64,000 bases of DNA from assembly GCF_006539565.1 (NCBI RefSeq), contig NZ_BJNG01000001.1:186001-250000 (forward strand). Reading direction: 5' to 3'. This DNA comes from Pseudonocardia hydrocarbonoxydans. Lineage in GTDB: Bacteria > Actinomycetota > Actinomycetes > Mycobacteriales > Pseudonocardiaceae. Below are positions 45,471-53,953 of the stretch, piece after piece; position 1 is the first letter of the stretch; each line of letters starts with the position of its first letter. The position numbers were made by a program, and so were the translations under genes. Below the pieces are notes generated by a model. That model was not told the DNA's origin. It worked only from the letters and a program-made list of their open reading frames with translations, and searched no databases.

Positions 45471-46775
45471 TCAGCCGACCTGGTTCGTGACGTCGGCCAG
45501 CGCGGCGGTCCAGGCGTCCGCGGGGGCGACCCCGTTGGCCTCCACCGACAGCAGTGCCTGCACCATCGCGCTCTTGATCACGCCGTCCTGCGGGCCGAGG
45601 ATCTGCACGGGCGCGTTGGTCGAGGACGCGGAGAAGATCTGCCCGATCGGGGCGTCGTTGAACCAGGGGTCGGTGGCGTCGCCGACCATCTCGATCGCCG
45701 CCGTCGTCGACGGGAAGTTGCCGACCGAGGCGAACACCTCGGCCTGCTGCTCGGGCGCGGTGAGCCAGGCGATCAGCTTCGCGGCCTCCTCGACGTTCTC
45801 GCTGGCGGCGGGGATGCCCAGGTAGGCGCCGCCCCAGTTGCCGCCCGCTCCGCCGGGCAGGGTCGTGACGTTCCACAGCCCGGCCCCGGCGTCACCGGCC
45901 TTGCCCTTGATGTAGCCGATCATCCAGGAGGGGCAGGCGATGGTCGCGAAGCTGCCGGAGGCGAACCCGGCGTCCCACCCGGGGTCGACGAACTGCTCCA
46001 GGCGGGCGGTGAGCCCGGCCTGCCCGGCGGCGGCGGCGGTGTCGAAGGCGGCGCGCACCGCGGGGTTGGAGTCGTGCACCAGCGCCCCGGAGGCGTCGTA
46101 GTAGATCTCCTGCTCGGTGGAGACGATCGCGTTGTAGAACCCGCCCGCGGAGTCCATCCACGCGCTGCCCGCGGGCGCGGCGGCCTGGTACTCGCGGCCG
46201 AGCGCGACGTAGTCGTCCCAGGTCTGCATGCGCGCGGCCAGCGCGGTGGGCTCCGTGGGCAGCCCGGCCTGGCCGAGCAGGTCGGTGCGGTAGCAGATGC
46301 CCATCGGGCCGATGTCGGTGCCGAGGCCGAGCACGGCGCCGTCGGCGGTGGTGGCGGCGGGCTCTTTCCACTCGACGTAGTTGCCGATCGCCGAGGCCGC
46401 CGGGGTGTCGCGCAGGTCGGTCCACAGGTCCGCCTGGTTGGTGACGACGTCGGCGATGCGGGCGACCTCGATGCCCTGGACGTCGGCGACACCGCTGCCC
46501 GAGGCGAGCCGGGTCTGCAGCGCGGGCCAGTAGGTGTCCTCGCCCTGGGTCGACTCGTAGGTGATGGTGACGCCGGGGTTCTCGGCCTCGTAGCGGTCGA
46601 ACAGGCCGACCTCCTCGTAGCCGAAGGTGCCGAACAGGCCCACGGTCAGTTCCACCGTGCCGTCGTCGGCGTTCCCGCTGCCGCCGCCCCCGCAGGCGGC
46701 CAGCAGGAGCGTGCCCGCCACGGCGGTGGCGAGGGCGGTCGTGGTCGTGCGTCGAGGGGTCGGGCGTCCGGTCAT
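45471..46775 (-). CDS. Sugar ABC transporter substrate-binding lipoprotein
   Basis: 434 residues. Signal ending in lipobox LLAACGGGG (Cys about residue 28). Family 1 extracellular solute-binding fold: GTFGYEEVGLFDRYEAENPG near the N-terminus, CPSWMIGYIKGKAG in the middle. With the GH1 enzyme and LacI regulator the ligand is probably a beta-linked oligosaccharide such as cellobiose; this is inferred from context. AGGAGG precedes the ATG. Operator sites lie in its promoter region (46823-46907). Confidence 0.93.
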   Translation of the reverse strand: MTGRPTPRRTTTTALATAVAGTLLLAACGGGGSGNADDGTVELTVGLFGTFGYEEVGLFDRYEAENPGVTITYESTQGEDTYWPALQTRLASGSGVADVQGIEVARIADVVTNQADLWTDLRDTPAASAIGNYVEWKEPAATTADGAVLGLGTDIGPMGICYRTDLLGQAGLPTEPTALAARMQTWDDYVALGREYQAAAPAGSAWMDSAGGFYNAIVSTEQEIYYDASGALVHDSNPAVRAAFDTAAAAGQAGLTARLEQFVDPGWDAGFASGSFATIACPSWMIGYIKGKAGDAGAGLWNVTTLPGGAGGNWGGAYLGIPAASENVEEAAKLIAWLTAPEQQAEVFASVGNFPSTTAAIEMVGDATDPWFNDAPIGQIFSASSTNAPVQILGPQDGVIKSAMVQALLSVEANGVAPADAWTAALADVTNQVG

Positions 46776-46822
46776 CTCGATGTCCTCCTGGGCCGGCGGC
46801 GTCGTCGGCGGTGGACGGGCTC

Positions 46823-46838
46823 GTGAGAGCGCGCTCAC
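46823..46838. promoter_or_regulatory. LacI-family operator O1
   Basis: GTGAGAGCGCGCTCAC, a 16-base palindrome with seven of eight pairs. Its left half, GTGAGAGC, recurs at O2 and at 46900-46907. Lies 48 bases before the binding-protein start. Confidence 0.75.
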
Positions 46839-46878
46839 ACCGTGGGCAGAGCGTGGCCCCGATCGGGTGAGAAGTCAA

Positions 46879-46890
46879 GAGAGCGCTCTC
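46879..46890. promoter_or_regulatory. LacI-family operator O2
   Basis: GAGAGCGCTCTC is a perfect 12-base palindrome with the central CG of LacI/GalR operators. The extended right half is the same GTGAGAGC word as O1 on the opposite strand. The centres of O1 and O2 are 54 bases apart. A third half-site GTGAGAGC at 46900-46907 touches the lacI stop codon. Confidence 0.75.
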
Positions 46891-46908
46891 ACGAGGCCCG
46901 TGAGAGCG

Positions 46909-47940
46909 TCAGGCGGAGTCGCGGCGCACGATCTCCGTCGGCAGGATCACCGGTGCCTGCGGCTCCCCGCCGTGGGTGATCTGGTCGAGCAGCAGCGTGG
47001 CCAGCGTCCGGCCCATCTCGACCATCGGCTGGCGGACGGTCGTCAGCGCGGGCTGCGCCGACGCGGCGATCGCGGAGTCGTCGAACCCGACCACCGCCAG
47101 GTCCTCGGGCACGCGGCGGCCCAGCTCCCTGGCGGCCTGCAGGGCACCCGCGGCCATCAGGTCGTTCGCGGCGAACACCCCGTCGATCGCGGGGTCGGCG
47201 GCGAGCAGGTCGAGCATCGCGCGGCGCCCCCCGACGATGCTGAAGTCGCCGTCGGCCGAGCCCGCGTCGACGACGTCGTGGGCGGCCAGCTCGGCCCGGA
47301 ACCCGTCGACCCGGTCGACCGAGGCGGCCATGTCCAGCGGGCCGGTGATCGTCGCGATCCGCCGCCTGCCCTGCTGGGCCAGCAGCCGCACCGCGGCCAT
47401 CGCGCCGCCCACGTTGTCGGCGTCGACGTAGGTGAGCGGGGTGCGTGACTCGTGCGCGAACGGCCGCCCGGACAGCACGACCGGCACCCCGGCGTCCTGC
47501 AGCCGCCGCGGCAGCGGGTCGTCGCCGTGCAGGGAGACCAGGATGGCGCCGTCGAGGTGACCGCCGAGCGCGAACCGCTCGAAGCGCTGCCGCTCGGTGT
47601 CGTCGCGGCTCACGACGGTGAAGACGAGCTGCATGTCGTGCTGGGCCACCACGGCGTGGGCCCCGTGCAGGACCTGCGAGAAGTAGGGGTCGGCGAAGAA
47701 GCGGTCCTCGGACTCGGCGACGACGAACGCGATCGAGTCGCTGCGCCGGGTCATCAGCGAGCGCGCCGCCCGGTTGGTGACGTAGCGCAGCTCCGCGGCC
47801 GCCCGCAGCACCGCCTCGCGCGCCTGCGGCCCGACCGTCGTCGACCCGGACAGCACGCGGCCCGCCGTCGCGCGCGAGACCCCGGCGCGCCGCGCCACGG
47901 ACTCCAGGGTGGGCGCGCCACCGCCGTTCCGCCCCGCCAT
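46909..47940 (-). CDS. LacI-family transcriptional regulator
   Basis: 343 residues. Helix-turn-helix TLESVARRAGVSRATAGRVL near residue 10, hinge helix AARSLMTRRSDSIAF, then a periplasmic-binding-protein-like sensor domain (FFADPYFSQVLHGA, AIDGVFAANDLMAAGAL, VVGFDDSAIA). Probably represses the downstream sugar uptake operon through the palindromes at 46823-46890. GAAGGAGGACCG precedes the ATG. Same strand as, and 133 bases upstream of, the binding-protein gene. Confidence 0.94.
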   Translation of the reverse strand: MAGRNGGGAPTLESVARRAGVSRATAGRVLSGSTTVGPQAREAVLRAAAELRYVTNRAARSLMTRRSDSIAFVVAESEDRFFADPYFSQVLHGAHAVVAQHDMQLVFTVVSRDDTERQRFERFALGGHLDGAILVSLHGDDPLPRRLQDAGVPVVLSGRPFAHESRTPLTYVDADNVGGAMAAVRLLAQQGRRRIATITGPLDMAASVDRVDGFRAELAAHDVVDAGSADGDFSIVGGRRAMLDLLAADPAIDGVFAANDLMAAGALQAARELGRRVPEDLAVVGFDDSAIAASAQPALTTVRQPMVEMGRTLATLLLDQITHGGEPQAPVILPTEIVRRDSA

Positions 47941-48030
47941 CGGTCCTCCTTCGGTGGTCCAGGGGACATCGTGGCAGGTGCGGGGCCGGCCGGACCGCGC
48001 GGCGCGGCGGGCCCGGCCGCCGGACCCCAC

Positions 48031-48088
48031 GCGCACCCACCGGCCCCGCGCGCACCCTCGACGGTGCGCGCGCGCCCACGGGGTGCGC
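48031..48088. terminator. Nested GCGC-rich hairpins after fdhD
   Basis: Inner stem 48047-48056 with 48063-48072 (CGCGCGCACC, ten pairs, loop CTCGAC); outer arms GCGCACCC 48031-48038 with GGGTGCGC 48081-48088. It lies eight bases after the fdhD stop on the minus strand and about 90 bases upstream of lacI, so it probably ends fdhD transcription. Confidence 0.65.
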
Positions 48089-48095
48089 GCGGGGG

Positions 48096-48923
48096 TCAGG
48101 TCGTGGCGACCCGCTGCGCCCCCGCGTAGACGTTCATCGTCTCCCCGCGCAGGAAGCCGACCAGGGTGACCCCGGCGTCGTCGGCCAGCTCGACGGCGAG
48201 CGAGCTCGGCGCCGACACCGCGGCGAGCATCGGTACGCCGGCCATCACCGCCTTCTGCACCAGCTCGAACGACGCCCGCCCGGACACCATCAGCACCGTG
48301 CCCGCGGCCGGCACCCGCCCGTCGAGCAGCGCCCACCCCAGCACCTTGTCGACGGCGTTGTGCCGCCCGACGTCCTCGCGCGCCACGAGCAGCTCCCCGT
48401 CGGCGGTGAACAGGCCCGCGGCGTGCAGCCCACCGGTGGAGTCGAACAGTCGCTGGGCCGCGCGCAGCCGGTCCGGCAGGGCCGAGAGCAGGGACGGGGT
48501 GACCGTCAGTGGGTCGGCGGCGGGGGAGAAGCGGGTCTTGAGCCGGACCGCGTCGAGGCTGGCCTTGCCGCACACCCCGCACGAGGACGTGGTGTAGAAG
48601 TTGCGTTCGATGCTCGTGTCCGGCGGCTCGACGCCCGGCGCCAGCGCCACGTCCAGGACGTTGTAGGTGTTGCGGCCGTCGGCGTCGAAGGAGTCGCAGT
48701 AGCGCGCCGTGGCGATGTCGGCTGCGGCGCCCAGCACGCCCTCGGTGAGCAGGAACCCGTGCGCCAGCTCGACGTCGTGGCCGGGGGTGCGCATCGTGAC
48801 CGACAGCGGCCTGCCCCCGACCCGCAGCTCCAGCGGCTCCTCGGCGGCCAGGGTGTCGAGCGTGTGCTGCGCACCGTCGGGTCCGATCCGGACGACGGGT
48901 CGTCGGACACTCAGGCGGCCCAT
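48096..48923 (-). CDS. fdhD: Formate dehydrogenase accessory sulfurtransferase FdhD
   Basis: 275 residues. FdhD transfers sulfur to the molybdenum (or tungsten) cofactor of formate dehydrogenase and is essential for its activity. The sulfur-carrying loop SCGVCGKAS has Cys115 and Cys118; [17 protein letters not shown] and [14 protein letters not shown] are family blocks. It lies downstream of the MoeA fusion and belongs functionally with the formate dehydrogenase at 52-57 kb. Confidence 0.95.
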   Translation of the reverse strand: MGRLSVRRPVVRIGPDGAQHTLDTLAAEEPLELRVGGRPLSVTMRTPGHDVELAHGFLLTEGVLGAAADIATARYCDSFDADGRNTYNVLDVALAPGVEPPDTSIERNFYTTSSCGVCGKASLDAVRLKTRFSPAADPLTVTPSLLSALPDRLRAAQRLFDSTGGLHAAGLFTADGELLVAREDVGRHNAVDKVLGWALLDGRVPAAGTVLMVSGRASFELVQKAVMAGVPMLAAVSAPSSLAVELADDAGVTLVGFLRGETMNVYAGAQRVATT

Positions 48924-48950
48924 GGACGTCCTCTCGCTGCGCGGCGGCCG

Positions 48951-50855
48951 TCAGCGGACGCGACGGCCGGTCTCCGCACAGGAGTACCCACCCAGGGCCT
49001 CGACATGTTCCCGGAACCCGTCCTGCTGTAGCAGGTCCCACAGCGGCGCCAGGAGGTCGTCATCGACGGTGGACGCCCGCAGCACGAGGTCGTAGGGCTC
49101 GCGCGCGACGGGGACGAAGTCCAGACCGAACGCGCGCGCCGCGGCCAGGATGCCCATCCCGGTGTCGGCCCGCCCGGCCGACACCGCAGCGGCGACGCCC
49201 AGGTGGGTGTGCTCCTCCCGGGAGTAGCCCGACACCCGCGCCGGGTCGAGGCCGCGCCGCCCCAGCTCGTGGTCGAGCAGGGCCCGGGTGCCCGCGCCGC
49301 GCTGCCGGTTGACGTAGCGCAGGCCCGGGCGGACGAGGTCGTCGACGCCGGTGAGGCCCAGCGGGTTGCCCGGGGCGACGATCAGTCCCTGGTCGCGGTG
49401 CACGAGCCGGACGACGGCGACGTCATCCGTGAACAGCCGGTCGACATACGGCAGCGTGTACTCGCCGGTCGCCGGGTCGAGCAGGTGCGAACCGGCGACG
49501 TGGCACAGCCCGTCACGCAGCGCCGCCAGCCCGCCCAGCGACCCGACGTTGGACGACGCGAGGGTCACCAGCGGGTCGGCGGCCCGCAGCCGGGACGCGG
49601 CCACGTCCAGGACGAGGTCGTGCGAGCCGATGGCGACGATCGTGCGGCCGATCTCGTCGAGCCCGCGCAGCAGCTCCACGCGCACCCGCTCGCCCGCGTG
49701 GTGGCCCTCCACCCCCGAGGGGACGACGAGCAGCCCGTCGGCCCGCACCAGCGAGGTGAGCACCCCGGCGCCGCGGGGCAGCGGGGTGGCCACCACGTCG
49801 CCGCCGACGTGGCCGAGCCGGACCCGTACCCAGTCGTCGGAGCCGATCGACGAGGCGAGCTTGCGGGCCATCCGGGCGGTCGTCGTCGGGCGCTCGCGCG
49901 GTGCGGCGCCCTCGAGCGCGGCGAGCAGGGGCGCGGCGAAGATGTCGAAGGTCAGCGACGCCGAGACGGGGTAGCCGGGTGCGCCGAGCACCGGGGTGGC
50001 GTCGACGACGCCGAGGACCACCGGGTGCCCGGGCCGCACCGCCACGCCGTGCACGGCCAGCGTCCCGGCCGCCGCGACGACCCGGGCGGTGTAGTCGTCG
50101 CGCCCGGCGCTGGACCCGGCGACCAGCACGACGAGGTCGGCCTCCGCCGCGGCGGCGCGCACCGCCGCGGTGATGGCGGCCGGGTCGTCGGCCACGATGT
50201 CGTGCACCCGCGCGGCGCAGCCCAGCTCGCGGGCCTGCGCGGCGAGCATCAGCGAGTTGGTGTCGAGGATCTGGCCCGTCGCGGGTTCGGTGCCGACCGG
50301 GACGATCTCGTCCCCGGTCGGGACGACGGCCACCACCGGACGGCGCCGCACCCGCAGCTCGACCGCCCCGGCCGCGGCGCAGGCCGCCACGTCGACGGGC
50401 CGCAGCCGGTGACCCTGCGGCAGCAGCAGCTCGGTGGCGCCGATGTCCTCGCCGATCGAGCGGACGTGCTGGTAGGGCGGGACGGCCGCCCGCAGCTCGG
50501 CCCGCCCCCCGGTGTGGTGGACGTGCTCGCGCATCACGACGGCGTCGTAGCCCTCGGGCAGGGGGTCGCCGGTGTCGACGACCGCGAAGTCGTCCAGCAG
50601 CACCGGAGCGGTCTCGGCCGCGCCGACGGTGTCGGCCGCGCGCACGGCGATGCCGTCCATCCCGGCCGAGTCGAACGCGGGCGACGAGCGCCGCGCCCAC
50701 ACCGGCTCCGCGGTGACCCGGCCCACGGCGTCGCCGACGGGCACCCGGACGCCGTCGACGCGCTGCGGGCAGCCGGCGTCGGCGCAGGCGGCCCGCCAGG
50801 CGGCCGCGGCCTCCGCGGCCGGGACGTCTGAGACGAACGGGCTCGCGGGGGTCAC
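48951..50855 (-). CDS. moeA: Molybdopterin molybdotransferase MoeA fused to a binding-protein-like domain
   Basis: 634 residues. Residues 1 to about 410 are MoeA (FDSAGMDGIAVRA, VVAVVPTGDEIVPVG, VLVAGSSAGRDDYT, LGAPGYPVSASLTFD), the enzyme inserting Mo or W into molybdopterin. From about 410 to the end is a periplasmic-binding-protein-like domain (QGLIVAPGNPLGLTGVDDL, RQRGAGTRALLDHEL) with no signal peptide, so it acts in the cytosol, perhaps sensing or delivering oxyanion. The same domain type appears in the regulator at 59803-60717. A second, unfused MoeA gene lies just upstream. Confidence 0.93.
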   Translation of the reverse strand: MTPASPFVSDVPAAEAAAAWRAACADAGCPQRVDGVRVPVGDAVGRVTAEPVWARRSSPAFDSAGMDGIAVRAADTVGAAETAPVLLDDFAVVDTGDPLPEGYDAVVMREHVHHTGGRAELRAAVPPYQHVRSIGEDIGATELLLPQGHRLRPVDVAACAAAGAVELRVRRRPVVAVVPTGDEIVPVGTEPATGQILDTNSLMLAAQARELGCAARVHDIVADDPAAITAAVRAAAAEADLVVLVAGSSAGRDDYTARVVAAAGTLAVHGVAVRPGHPVVLGVVDATPVLGAPGYPVSASLTFDIFAAPLLAALEGAAPRERPTTTARMARKLASSIGSDDWVRVRLGHVGGDVVATPLPRGAGVLTSLVRADGLLVVPSGVEGHHAGERVRVELLRGLDEIGRTIVAIGSHDLVLDVAASRLRAADPLVTLASSNVGSLGGLAALRDGLCHVAGSHLLDPATGEYTLPYVDRLFTDDVAVVRLVHRDQGLIVAPGNPLGLTGVDDLVRPGLRYVNRQRGAGTRALLDHELGRRGLDPARVSGYSREEHTHLGVAAAVSAGRADTGMGILAAARAFGLDFVPVAREPYDLVLRASTVDDDLLAPLWDLLQQDGFREHVEALGGYSCAETGRRVR

Positions 50856-50919
50856 GGGCCGACGGTAACCCGGCGGCGGGTGCCCCCACCGCCGGGGTGA
50901 TCGCCGCGCGGTCCCGCGG

Positions 50920-52164
50920 TCACCGGTAGAGGGTGACCTCGACCTCCGCGCCGGCGTCCAGCCCGGTCGCCGGTTCCCCGACGACGACGCAGCCGTCGGC
51001 GCGCGTCAGCACCGACAGCAGCGCGGATGGCCCGAAGACGGGTTCCGCCACGCCGTCGCGGACCGTCACCTGCACGACGTCGAGCCGCCCGGCGGCCGAC
51101 GGCACGTCACGGGCGAGGCGGGCCCGGACCGTCGGCTCCGGGGGTGGGGCGTCCGCGCCGGCGAGCCGCCCCACCAGCGGCACCCCGACCAGGCGGAACA
51201 CCACCAGCGCGGAGAGCGGGTTGCCCGGCAGCCCGACCACGGGCACGCCCGCGCACTCGGCGAGCAGCGTCGGCTTCCCGGGCTTGACGGCGAGGCCGTG
51301 GCACCAGATCTCGCCCAGCGCGGCGACGGCGCCCGCGGTCTCGTCCCGCGCACCGACCGACGACCCCGCGGAGACGACGACGAGGTCGGCGCCGGGCAGC
51401 ACCTCGCGCAGGACGGCCTCCAGGGCCCCCGGGTCGTCCGGGACGATCCCGGCGTACACCGGCTCGCCGCCCGCGTCGCGGACCAGCCCGGCGAGCGCGG
51501 ACGCCGTGGCGTCGCGCACCTGGCCGGGCCGCAGCGTGGCCGTCGACGGCGCCACCACCTCGTCACCCGTGGAGATGATCACGACGCGCGGCCGGGCGTG
51601 CACAGCCAGGTCGACGACCCCGGCCGCGGCGAGCAGGCCCAGGTCGGGGGCGCGCAGCGGGCGGCCCGCCGGCACCAGGTCGGCCCCGGCGGCCACGTCC
51701 TCGTCGGCGCGGACCAGGCCCGCCCCCGGCGCCACCGGCCGGGTCACCTCGATGGTGCCGGGCATCGTCTCGGCGGTGAACTCGACCATGACGACGGCGT
51801 CGGCGCCGTCGGGCAGGACCCCGCCGGTCGGCATCGCGACGCACCGCCCCGGCCCGACCTCGACGCCGGGTGCGGCGCCCATGAGCACCGCCCCGGCGAG
51901 GTCGAGGTAGGACGGCAGGCCCTCCGAGGCGCCGTAGGTGTCGGCGGCCCGCACGGCGAACCCGTCCACGGTCGACCGGGCGAACCCGGGCAGTGCCGCG
52001 GGCGCCCGGACCGGCGCGACCGGGACCCGGTGCAGCGCGTCCGCCAGGGGGACCGTCTCCGCGGGCGTGCGCCGCGCGGGCCGGAAGCCGGCCAGTGCCT
52101 CGGCGACGGTGCGGGTGCGGAAGAACTCCCGTCCCGTCACCGGGGCGCGCGGACTCGGTCGCAC
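50920..52164 (-). CDS. moeA: Molybdopterin molybdotransferase MoeA (unfused)
   Basis: 414 residues, standard MoeA: FARSTVDGFAVRAADTYGA, MPTGGVLPDGADAVVMVE, IISTGDEVVAP, VVVSAGSSVGARDE, VGLPGNPLSALVVF. It catalyses metal insertion into adenylated molybdopterin. GTG 52164 is one option; a later GTG at VTGREFF is possible. Two different MoeA proteins side by side suggest one may serve Mo and the other W, which is inference. Confidence 0.93.
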   Translation of the reverse strand: MRPSPRAPVTGREFFRTRTVAEALAGFRPARRTPAETVPLADALHRVPVAPVRAPAALPGFARSTVDGFAVRAADTYGASEGLPSYLDLAGAVLMGAAPGVEVGPGRCVAMPTGGVLPDGADAVVMVEFTAETMPGTIEVTRPVAPGAGLVRADEDVAAGADLVPAGRPLRAPDLGLLAAAGVVDLAVHARPRVVIISTGDEVVAPSTATLRPGQVRDATASALAGLVRDAGGEPVYAGIVPDDPGALEAVLREVLPGADLVVVSAGSSVGARDETAGAVAALGEIWCHGLAVKPGKPTLLAECAGVPVVGLPGNPLSALVVFRLVGVPLVGRLAGADAPPPEPTVRARLARDVPSAAGRLDVVQVTVRDGVAEPVFGPSALLSVLTRADGCVVVGEPATGLDAGAEVEVTLYR

Positions 52165-52195
52165 GGATGTCCCGACTCGCGGGTGGGGGGTGGGG

Positions 52196-53953
52196 TCATC
52201 GGTCGGGCTGGCCCGGTTCGCCGCCGGGTTTGGGCTGATCGCGGGCCGCGGCGCCGCCCTTGTCCAGACCCAGCACGCTCACCACCGGGCCCAGCGCCAC
52301 CTGGCCCAGGCCGCAGATGCTCGTCTTGCGCATGGCCTCCTCCAGCCGCAGGATCTGCGCGCGCTCGTCGTCGTCGACCGTGCTGCGACCCTCCAGCAGG
52401 GCGTGGGCCTTGGTCGAGCCGACGCGGCACGGCACGCACTTGCCGCACGACTCGTCGCGGAAGAAGCGCAGCACGTTCGTCGAGGCCGCCAGCAGGTCGG
52501 TGCCCGCGGCGAGCACGACCAGCGCCCCCGAGCCGAGCATGGTGCCCGCCTCGGCGGCCGTGCCGAAGTCCAGCGCCAGGTCGAGCCGGTCGGGGCCGAT
52601 GAAGTTCGACGACGCGCCGCCCGGCTGCACCGCCCCGACCTCGCGCCCGCCGCTCACCCCGCCCGCCAGCTCGATCAGGGTGCGCACGGTGGTGCCCATC
52701 GGCACGCAGTACACGTCGGGCCGCTCGACGTGCCCGGAGACGGCGAAGAACTTCCAGCCCACCGACTCCCCGGCACCCTGGTCGACCCACCACTGCGCCC
52801 CGCGCTCGACGATCACCGGCACGTCGGCGAAGGTCTCCACCGAGTTCATCAGGGTGGGGCGCCCGTGCAGGCCGTAGTTGCCGGGGAACGGGGGCTTGTT
52901 GCGCGGCTCGCCGCGGTGGCCCTCCATGCACTCCAGCAGCGCGGTCTCCTCGCCGAGGATGTAGCCGCCGGGGGAGACGAACACGTCGACGTCGAGGCGC
53001 CGGCCGCTGCCGCACGCGTCCGGGCCGACGATCCCGGCCGCCCGCAGCGCGTCGATCTCGGCGCGCAGCACGTGCTCCTCCGGCCCGTACTCGTGCCGGA
53101 TGAAGACCCAGCCCTCCTGCGCGCCGACCACGGCCATGCCCAGCAGCAGCCCCTCCAGCACCAGGTGCGGCTGGGTGGCGAGGATCTGCCGGTCCTTGAA
53201 CGTGCCCGGCTCGGACTCGTCGGCGTTGCAGATCACGTACTTGACGCTGCCCGGCTGGGTGCCGCGGACCAGGTCCCACTTCTGCCCGGTGGGGAAGCCC
53301 GCTCCGCCCATGCCGCGCAGGCCCGAGTCCTTCAGCGCCGTGACGACCGCGTCCGCGTCGAGCTCACCGGCCAGCAGGCGGCGCAGCGTGGCGTAGCGCT
53401 GCGCGACGCCGGAGCCCGCCGGGTAGGGGTCGTTGGGCCACGGCTCCTCGCGGGTCCGGGCGGGGGCGTCCCCGACACCGCTCCCGCGGGCGTCGGCCAC
53501 CAGCGCGTCGACGTCGGCGAGCGCGGCGGGCCGCTCGTTCACCGCCACCGCGGGTGCGACGTCGCAGCGGCCCAGGCAGGAGACCTCGACCAGCTCGACG
53601 TCCGCCTCGTCCCCGTAGCGCTCCCGCAGCGTGGCGATCTTCTCCTCGCCGCCCTGCAGCCAGCACGGCAGGTCGTGGCAGGCGTGCAGCGCGACCGGTG
53701 CGGGGGGTGAGGTGCGGAAGTGCGGGTAGAACGAGATCAGGCCCTCGATCTCGTAGCGGGGCCGACGGGTGTCGCGGGCCAGCTGCTCGAGCTCCTCCCG
53801 GGGCAGCCACCCCAGCCGCGCCTGGATCGCGTTCAGCGCCGGGATGAGCGAGGGCCCGGGGAACTTCCCGGCCCGCGCCTCCACACCGGGGACCTTGCGC
53901 GCCCGGACCTCGGCCGCGCGCTCGGTCACCTCCGCCGTCACCTCGGCACTCAC
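52196..53953 (-). CDS. NAD-dependent formate dehydrogenase, NuoE-NuoF fusion subunit
   Basis: 585 residues combining two diaphorase subunits. Residues about 15-150 are NuoE-like with a [2Fe-2S] site (Cys92, Cys97, Cys126, Cys130). From about 175 on it is NuoF-like: GMGGAGFPTGQKWDLV and CNADESEPGTFKDR (NAD and FMN sites), GGYILGEETALLECMEG, then [4Fe-4S] cysteines in SCGKCVPCR and SICGLGQ. It passes electrons from the formate dehydrogenase catalytic subunit to NAD+. GTG 53953 overlaps the stop of the catalytic-subunit gene (GTGA). In FdsABG-type enzymes these are two proteins. Confidence 0.93.
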   Translation of the reverse strand: MSAEVTAEVTERAAEVRARKVPGVEARAGKFPGPSLIPALNAIQARLGWLPREELEQLARDTRRPRYEIEGLISFYPHFRTSPPAPVALHACHDLPCWLQGGEEKIATLRERYGDEADVELVEVSCLGRCDVAPAVAVNERPAALADVDALVADARGSGVGDAPARTREEPWPNDPYPAGSGVAQRYATLRRLLAGELDADAVVTALKDSGLRGMGGAGFPTGQKWDLVRGTQPGSVKYVICNADESEPGTFKDRQILATQPHLVLEGLLLGMAVVGAQEGWVFIRHEYGPEEHVLRAEIDALRAAGIVGPDACGSGRRLDVDVFVSPGGYILGEETALLECMEGHRGEPRNKPPFPGNYGLHGRPTLMNSVETFADVPVIVERGAQWWVDQGAGESVGWKFFAVSGHVERPDVYCVPMGTTVRTLIELAGGVSGGREVGAVQPGGASSNFIGPDRLDLALDFGTAAEAGTMLGSGALVVLAAGTDLLAASTNVLRFFRDESCGKCVPCRVGSTKAHALLEGRSTVDDDERAQILRLEEAMRKTSICGLGQVALGPVVSVLGLDKGGAAARDQPKPGGEPGQPDR

